From Atlantibacter sp. RC6 (GTDB taxonomy: Bacteria; Pseudomonadota; Gammaproteobacteria; Enterobacterales; Enterobacteriaceae): a stretch of DNA of 64,000 nt. Shown piece after piece: positions 39,887 through 50,000 of the stretch. The notes under the pieces are model-generated. The model was not told the DNA's origin and did no database searches. It saw only the letters and a list, made by a program, of their open reading frames with translations. The position numbers were made by a program, and so were the translations under genes. How positions within the stretch are numbered: the stretch's first letter is position 1; every line of letters begins with the position of its first letter. The stretch lies in contig NZ_JACHZE010000008.1 of the NCBI RefSeq assembly GCF_014193285.1, positions 62,001 through 126,000 on the forward strand, given 5' to 3'.

Positions 39887-40729
39887 ATGCAATCTATTCA
39901 ACGTAAAGTACTGCGCACTATCTGCCCGGATCAGAAAGGGTTAATCGCGCGCATCACCAATATTTGCTACAAGCACGAGCTGAACATCGTCCAGAACAAT
40001 GAGTTTGTCGACCATCGCACCGGGCGCTTTTTTATGCGTACCGAGCTGGAAGGCATTTTCAACGACGCGACGCTGCTGGCCGATCTGGACGGCGCGCTGC
40101 CGCCGGGTTCGCTGCGCGAGTTAAATCCCGCCGGTCGTCGCCGGGTCGTGATTCTGGTCACCAAAGAAGCGCACTGTCTGGGCGATTTGTTGATGAAGGC
40201 CAATTACGGCGGCCTTGATGTGGAAATCGCCGCGGTGATTGGCAACCATGACACGCTGCGCACGCTGGTGGAGCGTTTTGACATTCCCTTCCAGTTGGTC
40301 AGCCACGAAGGGCTGACCCGCGAAGAGCACGACAACAAGATGGCTGAGGCGATTGAGTCGTACCAGCCGGATTACGTGGTGCTGGCAAAATATATGCGCG
40401 TATTAACGCCGGAGTTCGTGGCGCGATTCCCCAACCAGATTATCAATATTCACCACTCATTCCTGCCGGCGTTTATCGGCGCGCGCCCGTATCACCAGGC
40501 TTACGAGCGCGGGGTGAAAATCATCGGCGCGACGGCGCACTACGTGAATGACAATCTCGACGAAGGCCCGATCATTATGCAGGACGTGATTCACGTGGAT
40601 CACAGCTACACAGCGGAAGATATGATGCGCGCCGGTCGCGATGTGGAGAAAAACGTACTCAGCCGCGCGCTGTACCATGTGCTGGCGCAGCGCGTATTTG
40701 TTTACGGTAACCGCACAATCCTGCTTTAA
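39887..40729 (+). CDS. purU: Formyltetrahydrofolate deformylase
   Basis: Hydrolyses 10-formyl-tetrahydrofolate to formate and tetrahydrofolate, balancing one-carbon pools and feeding formate to PurT. An N-terminal ACT domain (about 7-85) is followed by a formyltransferase-like domain with NIHHSFLPAF and the late DNLDEGPII catalytic region. Start ATG 39887 gives 280 residues as in E. coli. It follows ychJ by 49 bases on the same strand. Confidence 0.95.
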   Translation: MQSIQRKVLRTICPDQKGLIARITNICYKHELNIVQNNEFVDHRTGRFFMRTELEGIFNDATLLADLDGALPPGSLRELNPAGRRRVVILVTKEAHCLGDLLMKANYGGLDVEIAAVIGNHDTLRTLVERFDIPFQLVSHEGLTREEHDNKMAEAIESYQPDYVVLAKYMRVLTPEFVARFPNQIINIHHSFLPAFIGARPYHQAYERGVKIIGATAHYVNDNLDEGPIIMQDVIHVDHSYTAEDMMRAGRDVEKNVLSRALYHVLAQRVFVYGNRTILL

Positions 40730-40805
40730 CCCCTAACGTCTTGATTAGCTTTCCGTCGTTAAGAGTAAAAAGTACGCAAACGGCACATTTTCCGTAAAGC
40801 AATAC

Positions 40806-40840
40806 TTTACAGGGGCGTTTCATTTGATATGATGCGCCCC
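40806..40840 (+). promoter_or_regulatory. tyrT-type stable RNA promoter
   Basis: TTTACA (-35, 40806-40811) and TATGAT (-10, 40828-40833) are 16 bases apart, followed by the GC-rich discriminator GCGCCCC (40834-40840) that marks stringently controlled tRNA promoters. It is nearly identical to E. coli tyrT. Confidence 0.88.
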
Positions 40841-40880
40841 GCTTCCCGGTCAGGAAGTGATTAACAACGCATTACCCCGT

Positions 40881-40965
<85 letters not shown>

Positions 40966-41000
40966 TCTCAGGCAGTACCTCTACAATATGAATTACCCCT

Positions 41001-41085
<85 letters not shown>

Positions 41086-41610
41086 TCTTCAAGACGCCAC
41101 TGAAATCCAGTAAACCTAAAAAGCAACATACTTCACCGAACGGGGAAGGATGAGAAGCTTCGACTAAGGTTCGATTCGAGCGCCAGCGAGAACGCGTTGC
41201 CGCAGGCAACGACCCGAAGGGCGAAGCGCGTAGCGCTGAGTCATCCTTCCCCCACCACCATTTCAAAGACGCCACTGAAATCCAGTCAGCCTACAAAGCA
41301 ACATACTTCACCGAACGGGGAAGGATGAGAAGCTTCGACTAAGGTTCTATTCGAGCGCCAGCGAGAACGCGTTGCCGCAGGCAACGACCCGAAGGGCGAA
41401 GCGCGTAGCGCTGAGTCATCCTTCCCCCACCACCATCTTCAAGACGCCACTGAAATCCAGTAAACCTACAAAGCGACATACTTCACCGAACGGGGAAGGA
41501 TGAGAAGCTTCGACTAAGGTTCGATTCGAGCGCCAGCGAGAACGCGTTGCCGCAGGCAACGACCCGAAAGGCGAAGCGCGTAGCGCTGAGTCATCCTTCC
41601 CCCACCACCA
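41086..41610 (+). repeat. Three 175-bp rtT-type tandem repeats after tRNA-Tyr
   Basis: Three head-to-tail units of exactly 175 bp (41086-41260, 41261-41435, 41436-41610), each ending in the tRNA-Tyr 3' end TCCTTCCCCCACCACCA. They differ at only a few positions. Each contains GCGAGAACGCGTTGCCGCAG and GCGTAGCGC, which can form small hairpins. The E. coli tyrT operon has about three 178-bp repeats of this kind that release the rtT RNA, reported to modulate the stringent response. No rho-independent terminator follows; the last unit ends three bases before the stop of the convergent reductase gene. Confidence 0.92.
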
Positions 41611-41612
41611 TT

Positions 41613-42503
41613 TCAACCCGGCCCTTCGCTCCCTGCCGCCAGTAGCGGAACCACCACATCGCTGATCGGTGTCGGGATCCCCAACGCAGCGCCATACCGT
41701 TGGATCACACCGTTACGGATATCCCATTCCAGCGGGCGATTCGCCTGTCGGTCGGCGAGAATAGACGTTCCCAGGTCCACCGGGGCACGATGAAAACCGT
41801 CAATGATCTCCTGCGCCACGCTATCGCTCAAAACCGCACCTTTAGCGCGGGCGACGGCCAGGCATTCGTGCAGATAAGCCAGCGTCAACTCAGTGATATC
41901 GGCGCGTGAAAACATCCCGGCACGGCGATTTGCCAGTACCATCAGCCCTGCGACTGCGTTAAGCAGCAGTTTGCGCCAGGCGATAGAGGTAAAATCCCCG
42001 GACAATTCCACCGCGCAACGCGTGCCGTGGAGCGCATCGACCACCCGTTTCGCGGGCGGCACATCCGGCAGCGTCAGGCGCGGTTTCGCCCGCAGCCAGA
42101 CCGAGGCGTCCGGCTCGCGCTGTGCCGGGAACCACACCACCGAAGGCAGCACGGTTGCGCCGTTTACATACGGTTCCAGCCTGGCTTGTTGCTCAACGCC
42201 GTTTTGCAGCGCGCAGACCACTGTATTTTCATCGCACAGCGCCGCCAGCCAGTTGGCGCTGTCGGCGATCTGGGTGGTTTTCACCGCCACGAACACCAGA
42301 TCGAAGGGTTCACCGACGGTAGATGGATCGTTCATTACCGGGCCCGGCACCACGATTTCCCCCTCATCATGACGCAGAATCAGCCGCGGATGCGCCGTTC
42401 GCCCACAAAGCACAGGTGTGCGCTCAACGTCATGAAGCACTGCGGCAATCGTGGTACCGATAGCCCCCGGCCCGACAAGGGCAATCGCTGGACGGTCTGA
42501 CAT
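41613..42503 (-). CDS. PanE-like 2-dehydropantoate 2-reductase family protein
   Basis: NAD(P)-dependent reductase of the ketopantoate reductase family, 296 residues. The N-terminal Rossmann motif GPGAIGTTIA (about 11-20) and the C-terminal helical ApbA domain (from about 165, with WRKLLLNAV) are clear. It is a paralogue, and the main panE is expected elsewhere, so the true substrate is unknown. It lies 31 bases after an Lrp-family gene on the same strand and ends against the rtT repeats. Confidence 0.82.
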   Translation of the reverse strand: MSDRPAIALVGPGAIGTTIAAVLHDVERTPVLCGRTAHPRLILRHDEGEIVVPGPVMNDPSTVGEPFDLVFVAVKTTQIADSANWLAALCDENTVVCALQNGVEQQARLEPYVNGATVLPSVVWFPAQREPDASVWLRAKPRLTLPDVPPAKRVVDALHGTRCAVELSGDFTSIAWRKLLLNAVAGLMVLANRRAGMFSRADITELTLAYLHECLAVARAKGAVLSDSVAQEIIDGFHRAPVDLGTSILADRQANRPLEWDIRNGVIQRYGAALGIPTPISDVVVPLLAAGSEGPG

Positions 42504-42534
42504 CGTGTGTTCTCCTGATTTGCTTAACCAAACA

Positions 42535-42981
42535 TCAGTGTAGCGGCGGTAACCGTCGCGATACCGGCGAACTCTTCACAATCGAGGTGTTGCTCTGGGC
42601 GTAATCCGCCAGGCCATCCAGCACCACGTCCAGTTGGTCGATGGAGCGCACCACCAGCCGCATCACAAAGCAGTCCTCCCCGGTGACTTTGTCGCACTCG
42701 ATGCATTCTGGCAACGCCTGGATCATTTTCTCAACCTTATGGAGCATTCCCGGCAGCGGTTTTACCCGCACCAGCGCCTGCAATGAATAGCCCAGCGCGG
42801 CCAGATTAATTCGCGCGCCGTAGCCCTGAATCACGCCCTTCTCTTCCAGCCGTTTTAACCGTTCAGCCGTGCTGGGCGAAGAGAGCCCCACTTTGCCACT
42901 GAGCACTTTTAACGATAACCGCGCATCTTCCGCCAGGCAGGCCAGAATCTGGCGATCGATATCATCGATAAGGTAATCCAT
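42535..42981 (-). CDS. Lrp/AsnC family transcriptional regulator
   Basis: A 148-residue regulator with an N-terminal winged helix-turn-helix (about 5-60, LSGKVGLSSPSTAERLKRLE) and a C-terminal ligand-binding RAM domain (about 70-140). Members respond to amino acids or related small molecules. It is divergent from an EamA transporter and upstream of the PanE-like gene, so it probably controls both; the effector is unknown. Confidence 0.88.
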   Translation of the reverse strand: MDYLIDDIDRQILACLAEDARLSLKVLSGKVGLSSPSTAERLKRLEEKGVIQGYGARINLAALGYSLQALVRVKPLPGMLHKVEKMIQALPECIECDKVTGEDCFVMRLVVRSIDQLDVVLDGLADYAQSNTSIVKSSPVSRRLPPLH

Positions 42982-43088
42982 GATCAGTTCCTAATTATAA
43001 AAGGATAATCGTTGTATCAACCTTATCTCTGCTCTGTAACCTGCGCCACGATTTTTACACAATAGCGCTATCACAGAGGAGATAGCCC

Positions 43089-43982
43089 ATGCGTAATATT
43101 CAATCCGGCGTCTGGCAGATGAGCCTGGCGATGCTGATATCCGGCTCTATCGGCGCGTTCGTTTTGCTTTCAGGATTACCGGTAATGGAGGTGGTGTTTG
43201 CCCGCTGCCTGATTGGCGGCGTCACCCTGTTACTGTTTATTCGCCTCAGCCGCGAGCCGCTGGCGCGGCTAAGCCGCCTCACCCTGCTGTTGATGGCGGC
43301 GGGGGGCGTGGCGGTAGTGATTAACTGGTTGCTGCTGTTTGCCTCTTACCGCCATCTCTCCATTGGCCTGTCCACCGTTATCTATAACACCCAGCCCTTT
43401 ATGCTGGTGTTGATGAGTATGCTGTTGGGGGAACGGGTCAGCAGCGTGAAATGGGCGTGGTTAGTGCTGGCGTTTGGCGGCGTGGTGCTGGTGTTATCCA
43501 GCGAGCTGGGCGCGGCGCATCAGGGCAACGGGCTGTTGGGGGCGGCGCAGGCGCTCGGCGCGGCGTTTTTCTACGCCCTCACGGCGCTGATTACCCGCCA
43601 GTTACATCAGGTTTCGCCGCAGCAAATTGCCCTGGTGCAAATGGTCGTCGGCACGCTGATGCTGCTGCCGCTGGTGCAGATTTCCTTCGACCTTCAACCC
43701 ATCCAGTGGGGAATTCTGCTCACCGTGGGGATTGTCCATACCGGCATCATGTACCAGTTGCTGTACGCGGCGATCCAGAAACTGCTGACGCCGATCACCG
43801 GTTCGCTGTCGTTTATCTATCCGCTGGTGGCGGTGGTGGTGGATAAGCTGGTTTTCGACCATACGCTCAGCCTGATTCAACTTGCAGGCGGCGCGTTGAT
43901 CCTGCTGGCTGCGGCGGGTAACAATCTGGGGTGGGGAGAAAAACGGGCGCAAACATTGCCAACGCATAATGAAGCAAAATAA
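43089..43982 (+). CDS. EamA/DMT-superfamily transporter
   Basis: A 297-residue inner membrane protein with ten predicted helices in two EamA repeats, typical of small-metabolite exporters. The ATG has AGAGGAG upstream. The divergent Lrp-type regulator suggests an amino acid or amino acid derivative as substrate, but the sequence does not show which. Confidence 0.87.
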   Translation: MRNIQSGVWQMSLAMLISGSIGAFVLLSGLPVMEVVFARCLIGGVTLLLFIRLSREPLARLSRLTLLLMAAGGVAVVINWLLLFASYRHLSIGLSTVIYNTQPFMLVLMSMLLGERVSSVKWAWLVLAFGGVVLVLSSELGAAHQGNGLLGAAQALGAAFFYALTALITRQLHQVSPQQIALVQMVVGTLMLLPLVQISFDLQPIQWGILLTVGIVHTGIMYQLLYAAIQKLLTPITGSLSFIYPLVAVVVDKLVFDHTLSLIQLAGGALILLAAAGNNLGWGEKRAQTLPTHNEAK

Positions 43983-44012
43983 CACCGCCCACCCAAGGTT
44001 ATCAGGGGAAAC

Positions 44013-44049
44013 AGCGGGATTGGGTTCCCGGAGGGACGCCCAACCCGCT
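44013..44049. terminator. Hairpin between the EamA gene and narI
   Basis: An 11-bp stem with one bulged A, AGCGGG-A-TTGGG (44013-44024) and CCCAACCCGCT (44039-44049), lies between convergent genes. No T tract follows, so it may protect mRNA ends rather than terminate on its own. Confidence 0.4.
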
Positions 44050-44097
44050 GGTCGCCCCGTCTGCTCCGTAGGTGAACGGTGTGGCTTTCAAGAAGGC

Positions 44098-44775
44098 TTA
44101 GCGGCGCGCTCTGACCACCTGGTATTTACGCGTCAGATATTCCACCGGCGCGCTCCAGATATGCACCAGACGGGTGAACGGGAACAGCACAAACAGCGTC
44201 ATCCCCAGCACCAGGTGCAGGCGGAACACAAAACCCACGCCATCCAGGTGTTCAGACGCGCCGCCGTGGAAGGTGACCACAGACTGCGCCCAACCCACCA
44301 GCTTCAGCATCTCGCTGCCGTCCATATGCTGCGCCGAGAACGGAATGGTTAACAGCCCCAGCGCGCATTGCAGCATCAGCAGCGACAGGATCAGGATGTC
44401 CGCCGTGGTGGAAGTGGCGCGGATACGCGGGTTAAACAGGCGGCGCTTAAGCAACAGCAGCCCGCCCACCAGTGTCATCACGCCGCTTGCGCCGCCCATG
44501 ATCATCGCCATCTTCTGCTTCACGTCCATTGGCAGGAACGACTCGTACATCCAGTGCGGCGTCAGCATCCCGAAAAAGTGGCCGACGAAAATGCCCAGAA
44601 TGCCAAAGTGGAACAGGTTAGATGCCAGATTCATCCCCTTGCGATCCAGCATCTGGCTGGAGCCTGCGCGCCAGCTGTACTGGCCGTAGTCGTAGCGCAA
44701 CCAGCTGCCCACTAAAAACACGGTGCCGGCGATATAAGGATAGATATCGAAGAGAAGCCTATTCAGGAACTCCAT
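44098..44775 (-). CDS. narI: Respiratory nitrate reductase gamma subunit
   Basis: Cytochrome b subunit that anchors NarGH in the inner membrane, oxidises quinol on the periplasmic side and passes electrons inward. The 225 residues (E. coli length) contain five hydrophobic helices and His residues for two b hemes (for example [14 protein letters not shown] and HLVLGM). Start ATG 44775 overlaps the narJ stop by one base (TAATG). Confidence 0.96.
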   Translation of the reverse strand: MEFLNRLLFDIYPYIAGTVFLVGSWLRYDYGQYSWRAGSSQMLDRKGMNLASNLFHFGILGIFVGHFFGMLTPHWMYESFLPMDVKQKMAMIMGGASGVMTLVGGLLLLKRRLFNPRIRATSTTADILILSLLMLQCALGLLTIPFSAQHMDGSEMLKLVGWAQSVVTFHGGASEHLDGVGFVFRLHLVLGMTLFVLFPFTRLVHIWSAPVEYLTRKYQVVRARR

Positions 44776-45485
44776 TATTGCTGTCCTCCTGGGGTGATAT
44801 TCAAATACTGCGGGGCGACCGCGCCCGCAAACCGGCGTTGATGGGAGGCGATGGCGGAGTCGCCGCAGCCCTGATCGGCGAAGAATTTTACCTGCTCTTC
44901 TTCCCATACCGCGTCCAGCGCCGCAGGCGTATCGTCACGCACTTCGTCGGCGAGCTGGCGCTGCACTTTTTCGGCGTCGACCTGACTGTTGGCGATACTG
45001 AGCAGCAGATCGAACAGCACCGCGTAACGGCTTTCGCGCTGTTTCAGACGGGCGCTGAGCAGCGCCAGAATCGGCGCCACGTCCTGCAATCCGCCTACTG
45101 CTTCGCTGTCAGGCAACTGCGCCAGATACTCCAGATACAGCGGCAGATGATCCGGCAGCTCGCGGCTGTCGATAAACAGCCCGGCACGCTGGTACTGGCC
45201 CATCAAATCCACCATCGCCTGGCCGCGATCCCGCGACTCGCCGTGCACGTGTTCGAACAGCAGCAGCGACGTGGCGCGGCCCCGATCGAACAGCTCGCTG
45301 TAGCGTGACTGCACGTCCAGACGATCCTGGGACAGCAAATCGCGCAGGAACAGGCCCAGCTCATGGGCCTGCGCTTTGCTGAGATGCTCAAGCTCGGTCA
45401 TGGCATCAAACATCTCGCGCTGATACTCCCACAGCGCGTGATCCGGGTACTCCAGCAACCGGGAAATCAGTTTGAGTTCCATCAT
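44775..45485 (-). CDS. narJ: Nitrate reductase chaperone NarJ
   Basis: Dedicated cytoplasmic assembly chaperone (TorD-like) that holds apo-NarGH until molybdenum cofactor insertion; not part of the mature enzyme. All-helical, 236 residues, with the family motif [13 protein letters not shown]. It overlaps narH by 4 bases and narI by one, so the operon is fully coupled. Confidence 0.95.
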   Translation of the reverse strand: MMELKLISRLLEYPDHALWEYQREMFDAMTELEHLSKAQAHELGLFLRDLLSQDRLDVQSRYSELFDRGRATSLLLFEHVHGESRDRGQAMVDLMGQYQRAGLFIDSRELPDHLPLYLEYLAQLPDSEAVGGLQDVAPILALLSARLKQRESRYAVLFDLLLSIANSQVDAEKVQRQLADEVRDDTPAALDAVWEEEQVKFFADQGCGDSAIASHQRRFAGAVAPQYLNITPGGQQ

Positions 45486-47017
45486 GGGCGTGACTCCGAT
45501 TTCACCGTTACATCCACCGCGTCGATACGACGGCTGTTAAACAGGTTGGCTTTGCTGTCCGAACCGTGGCAGCCGTCGCCGAAGCTAAAGCCGCAGCCTT
45601 TGCTTTCCGGGAAGGCGTTGCTCGCCAGCTCGCGGTGGCTGGTGGGGATCACAAAGCGGTCTTCGTAGTTGGCGATCGCCAGATAGCGGTACATCTCCTG
45701 CGCCTGGGCTTCGCTTAACCCGACCTCTTCCAGCGCGCGGGTATCGTTCACGCCATCCACGGTTTCCGCACGCTTGTAATGGCGCATCGCCATCATGCGT
45801 TTCAGGGCGCGCAGCACCGGCGCGGTGTCGCCCGCGGTCAGGATGTTCGCCAGATACTGAACCGGGATACGCAGGCTTTCCACGTCCGGCAAAATACCGG
45901 TGTGCGGCAGCTCGCCCGCATCGGCGGCGGACTGGATCGGCGATAACGGCGGCACGTACCAGACCATCGGCAGAGTGCGGTATTCCGGATGCAGCGGCAG
46001 CGCCAGCTTCCAGTCCATCGCCATCTTCCATACCGGAGACTGCTGCGCCGCGTCGATCACGCTCTGCGGTACGCCGTCTTTCAGCGCCTGCTCGATCACC
46101 TGCGGATCGTTCGGGTCAAGGAACACGTCCAGTTGACGCTGATACAGATCGGTTTCGTGCTCGGTGCTGGCCGCGTTTTCAATGGCGTCTGCGTCATACA
46201 GCAGCACGCCGAGGTAGCGGATACGGCCCACGCAGGTTTCGGAACACACCGTCGGCATCCCCGCTTCGATACGCGGATAGCAGAAAATGCACTTCTCTGA
46301 TTTGCCGCTCTTCCAGTTGAAATAGATTTTTTTGTACGGGCAGCCAGTGATGCACATCCGCCAGCCGCGGCACTTGTCCTGGTCGATCAGCACGATGCCG
46401 TCTTCTTCACGCTTGTAAATCGCGCCGCTCGGGCAGGTCGCCACACACGCCGGGTTCAGGCAGTGCTCGCACAGGCGCGGCAAATACATCATGAAGGTGT
46501 TTTCGAACTGGCCATACATCGCCTTCTGCATGTTTTCGAAGTTCTTATCTTTGGCGCGTTTTTCAAACTCGCCGCCGAGGATCTCTTCCCAGTTCGGGCC
46601 GGTTTCGATTTTGTTCATCCGCTGGCCGGTGATCAGCGAGCGCGGGCGAGCGATCGGCTGATGTTTGCCTTCTTTGGCGGTATGCAGATGCTGATAGTCG
46701 AAATCAAACGGCTCGTAGTAATCATCGATGCCCGGCAGATGCGGGTTGGCGAAGATTTTACCCAGCAGCATGGCACGGTTGCCCATGCGCGGTTGCAGTT
46801 TGCCGTTAATTTTACGGATCCAGCCGCCCTTCCATTTCTGCTGGTTTTCCCAGTCATTGGGGAAGCCGACGCCCGGTTTGGTTTCCACGTTGTTGAACCA
46901 GGCATACTCCATGCCTTCACGGCTGGTCCACACGTTTTTACAGGTCACGGAGCAGGTGTGGCAACCGATGCATTTGTCGAGATTCAGCACCATGCCGACT
47001 TGTGAACGGATTTTCAT
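45482..47017 (-). CDS. narH: Respiratory nitrate reductase beta subunit
   Basis: Iron-sulfur subunit carrying four clusters between NarI hemes and NarG. The cysteine groups are intact: CIGCHTCSVTCKN near residues 16-28, CEHCLNPACVATCP, CRGWRMCITGCPYKK (the Trp in the second marks the [3Fe-4S] cluster) and CIFCYPR/CSETCVGR. Length 511 residues. It overlaps narG and narJ by 4 bases each. Confidence 0.97.
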   Translation of the reverse strand: MKIRSQVGMVLNLDKCIGCHTCSVTCKNVWTSREGMEYAWFNNVETKPGVGFPNDWENQQKWKGGWIRKINGKLQPRMGNRAMLLGKIFANPHLPGIDDYYEPFDFDYQHLHTAKEGKHQPIARPRSLITGQRMNKIETGPNWEEILGGEFEKRAKDKNFENMQKAMYGQFENTFMMYLPRLCEHCLNPACVATCPSGAIYKREEDGIVLIDQDKCRGWRMCITGCPYKKIYFNWKSGKSEKCIFCYPRIEAGMPTVCSETCVGRIRYLGVLLYDADAIENAASTEHETDLYQRQLDVFLDPNDPQVIEQALKDGVPQSVIDAAQQSPVWKMAMDWKLALPLHPEYRTLPMVWYVPPLSPIQSAADAGELPHTGILPDVESLRIPVQYLANILTAGDTAPVLRALKRMMAMRHYKRAETVDGVNDTRALEEVGLSEAQAQEMYRYLAIANYEDRFVIPTSHRELASNAFPESKGCGFSFGDGCHGSDSKANLFNSRRIDAVDVTVKSESRP

Positions 47018-50000
47018 TTTACGCTCTCCTGTACCTGGTCACACCCTTCGCCATCTAACCAGTCGATATTTTTCATCTTACGCACCACCACAAACTCATC
47101 GCGGTTAGAGCCTACGGTGCCGTAGTAGTTAAAGCCGTAAGCCAGTTGCGCATAGCCGCCGATCATATGGGTCGGTTTTGGGCTGATACGCGTTACGGAG
47201 TTGTGGATACCGCCGCGCTGCCCGGTCACTTCAGAGCCCGGCAGGTTCACGATGCGCTCCTGGGCGTGATACATCATGGTCATCCCTTGCGGGACGCGCT
47301 GGCTCACCACCGCGCGGGCGGTTAACGCGCCGTTGGCGTTAAACACTTCGATCCAGTCGTTATCCGCGATGCCCAGCTCTTTAGCGTCGATTTCGCTCAT
47401 CCAGACAATCGGGCCGCCGCGCGACAGGGTCAGCATCAGCAGGTTGTCGCTGTAAGTGGAGTGGATCCCCCACTTCTGGTGCGGCGTCAGGAAGTTGAGC
47501 GCTTTCTCCGGGTTGCCGTTGGATTTACTGCCCATCACCGCTTTCACCGAACGGGTGTCGATCGGCGGACGGTACACCAGCAGGCTTTCACCGAAATCGC
47601 GCATCCACGGGTGATCCTGATACAACTGCTGGCGGCCCGACAGGGTACGCCACGGGATCAGCTCGTGAACGTTGGTGTAACCGGCGTTATAGGAGACATG
47701 CTCATCTTCAAGGCCAGACCAGGTCGGGCTGGAGATGATTTTGCGCGGCTGAGCCTGAATATCGCGGAAGCGAATTTTCTCTTCCTCTTTATTGGTCGCC
47801 AGATGGGTATGATCGCGCCCGGTGAATTCGCTGAGCGCCGCCCAGGCTTTCACCGCCACATGGCCGTTGGTTTCCGGGGCCAGGGTGAGGATCATCTCCG
47901 CCGCGTCGATAGCGGTATTGAGCATCGGCTGACCTTTGGCCGGACCATCCGCTTTGGTGTAATTCAGCTTACGCAGCAGATCCATTTCGCTCTGGGTATT
48001 CCAGGCGATGCCCTTGCCGCCGTTGCCGATTTTTTCCATCAGCGGGCCGATAGAGGTAAAGCGTTCATACGTCGCCGGGTAGTCACGCTCCACCACCATA
48101 ATGTGCGGCGCGGTTTTGCCTGGGATCAGATCGCACTCGCCTTTTTTCCAGTCCTTAACGTCCAGCGGCTGCGCCAGTTCGGCGGCGCTGTCATGTTGGA
48201 TCGGCAGAGTGACCACATCGGTTTCTTTACCCAGATGGCCGACGCACAGCTCGGAGAATTTCTTCGCGATGGCTTTATAAATTTCCCAGTCGCTTTTTGA
48301 TTCCCAGGCCGGGTCCACGGCGGCGGAAAGCGGATGAATAAACGGATGCATGTCCGAGGTATTCATATCGTCTTTCTCGTACCAGGTGGCGGTCGGCAGC
48401 ACGATATCGGAGTACAGGCAGGTGCTCGACAGACGGAAGTCCAGCGTCACCACCAGGTCCAGTTTGCCGTCGAGGCCGTTATCCTGCCATTCCACCTCTT
48501 CCGGCTTCACGCCGCCCTGCTGGCCCAGATCCGCGCCCTGGATGCCGTGATCGGTGCCCAACAGATACTTGAGCATGTACTCATGGCCCTTACCGGAGGA
48601 GCCCAGCAGGTTAGAGCGCCAGACGAACAGATTGCGCGGGTGGTTTTTGCCGTTTTCCGGCTGTTCCGCCGCAAAATGGATTTCGCCGGATTTAAGCGCC
48701 TGCACGGTGTAATCCACCGGGTTCATGCCTGCGGCGTCGGCGGCGGCTTTAATGCGTAGCGGGTTAGTGCCCAACTGCGGCGCGGACGGCAGCCAGCCCA
48801 TACGCTCGGCGCGCACGTTAAAGTCCAGCAGATGGCCGGTGTAGCGGGATTTATCCGCCAGCGGCGACAGCAATTCTTGCGCGCCAAGGGTTTCATAGCG
48901 CCACTGGCTGGAATGGTTGTAGAAGAACGAGGTGCTGTTCATATGACGCGCCGGGCGCTGCCAGTCGAGGCCAAACGCCAGCGGCTGCCAGCCGGTCTGC
49001 GGACGCAGTTTTTCCTGGCCGACATAGTGGGCCCAGCCGCCGCCGCTTTGGCCGACGCAGCCGCAGAAGATCAGCATATTGATCAGGCCGCGGTAGTTCA
49101 TGTCCATGTGATACCAGTGGTTCAGACCGGCGCCGACGATGATCATTGAGCGACCGTGGGTTTTATCGGCGTTATCGGCGAACTCGCGGGCGATACGAAT
49201 GATATGGCTGCGGGACACGCCGGTGATCGCTTCCGCCCAGGCCGGGCTGTAGGCTTTCACGTCGTCATAGCTGCTGGCGCAGTTGGCATCACCCAGACCG
49301 CGATCCAGGCCATAGTTGGCAAGGGTTAAATCGTAAACGGTGGTCACCAGCGCGCTGCTGCCGTCTGCCAGTTGCACGCGTTTTACCGGCAGTTTGTGCA
49401 TCAGCACATTATCCAGCTGGACGCTGTTAAAGTGTTCGCTCTCTGCGCCGCCAAAGTACGGGAAGCCAACGTCGGCGATCTCGTCATGGCTGCCGAGCAG
49501 CGACAGGCGCAGTTCAGACTCTTCGCCGCTAGTGCCATCACGCTGTTCGAGGTTCCATTTGCCCTTCTCGCCCCAGCGGTAGCCAATTGAGCCGTTCGGC
49601 GCAATCATCTCGCCGTTCTGGTTATCAATGGCGACAGTTTTCCATTCCGGGTTGTTTTGCTGGCCCAGACCGTCCACCAGGTCGGAGGCGCGCAGCATAC
49701 GGCCTGCGGCATAGAACCCGTCGCGCTGCTCCAGCATCACCAGCATCGGCATATCGGTGTAGCGGCGCACATAATCGGTGAAGTACTGGCTCGGGCGCTC
49801 CAGATGGAATTCGCGCAGCATAACGTGGCCCATCGCCAGCGCCATGGCGCTGTCGGTGCCCTGTTTTGGCGCTAACCACTGGTCGCACAGCTTGGCGATT
49901 TCCGCATAGTCCGGCGTGACGGCCACGGTTTTGGTGCCTTTGTAGCGCACTTCGGTAAAGAAGTGGGCATCCGGGGTACGGGTCTGCGGGACGTTAGAAC

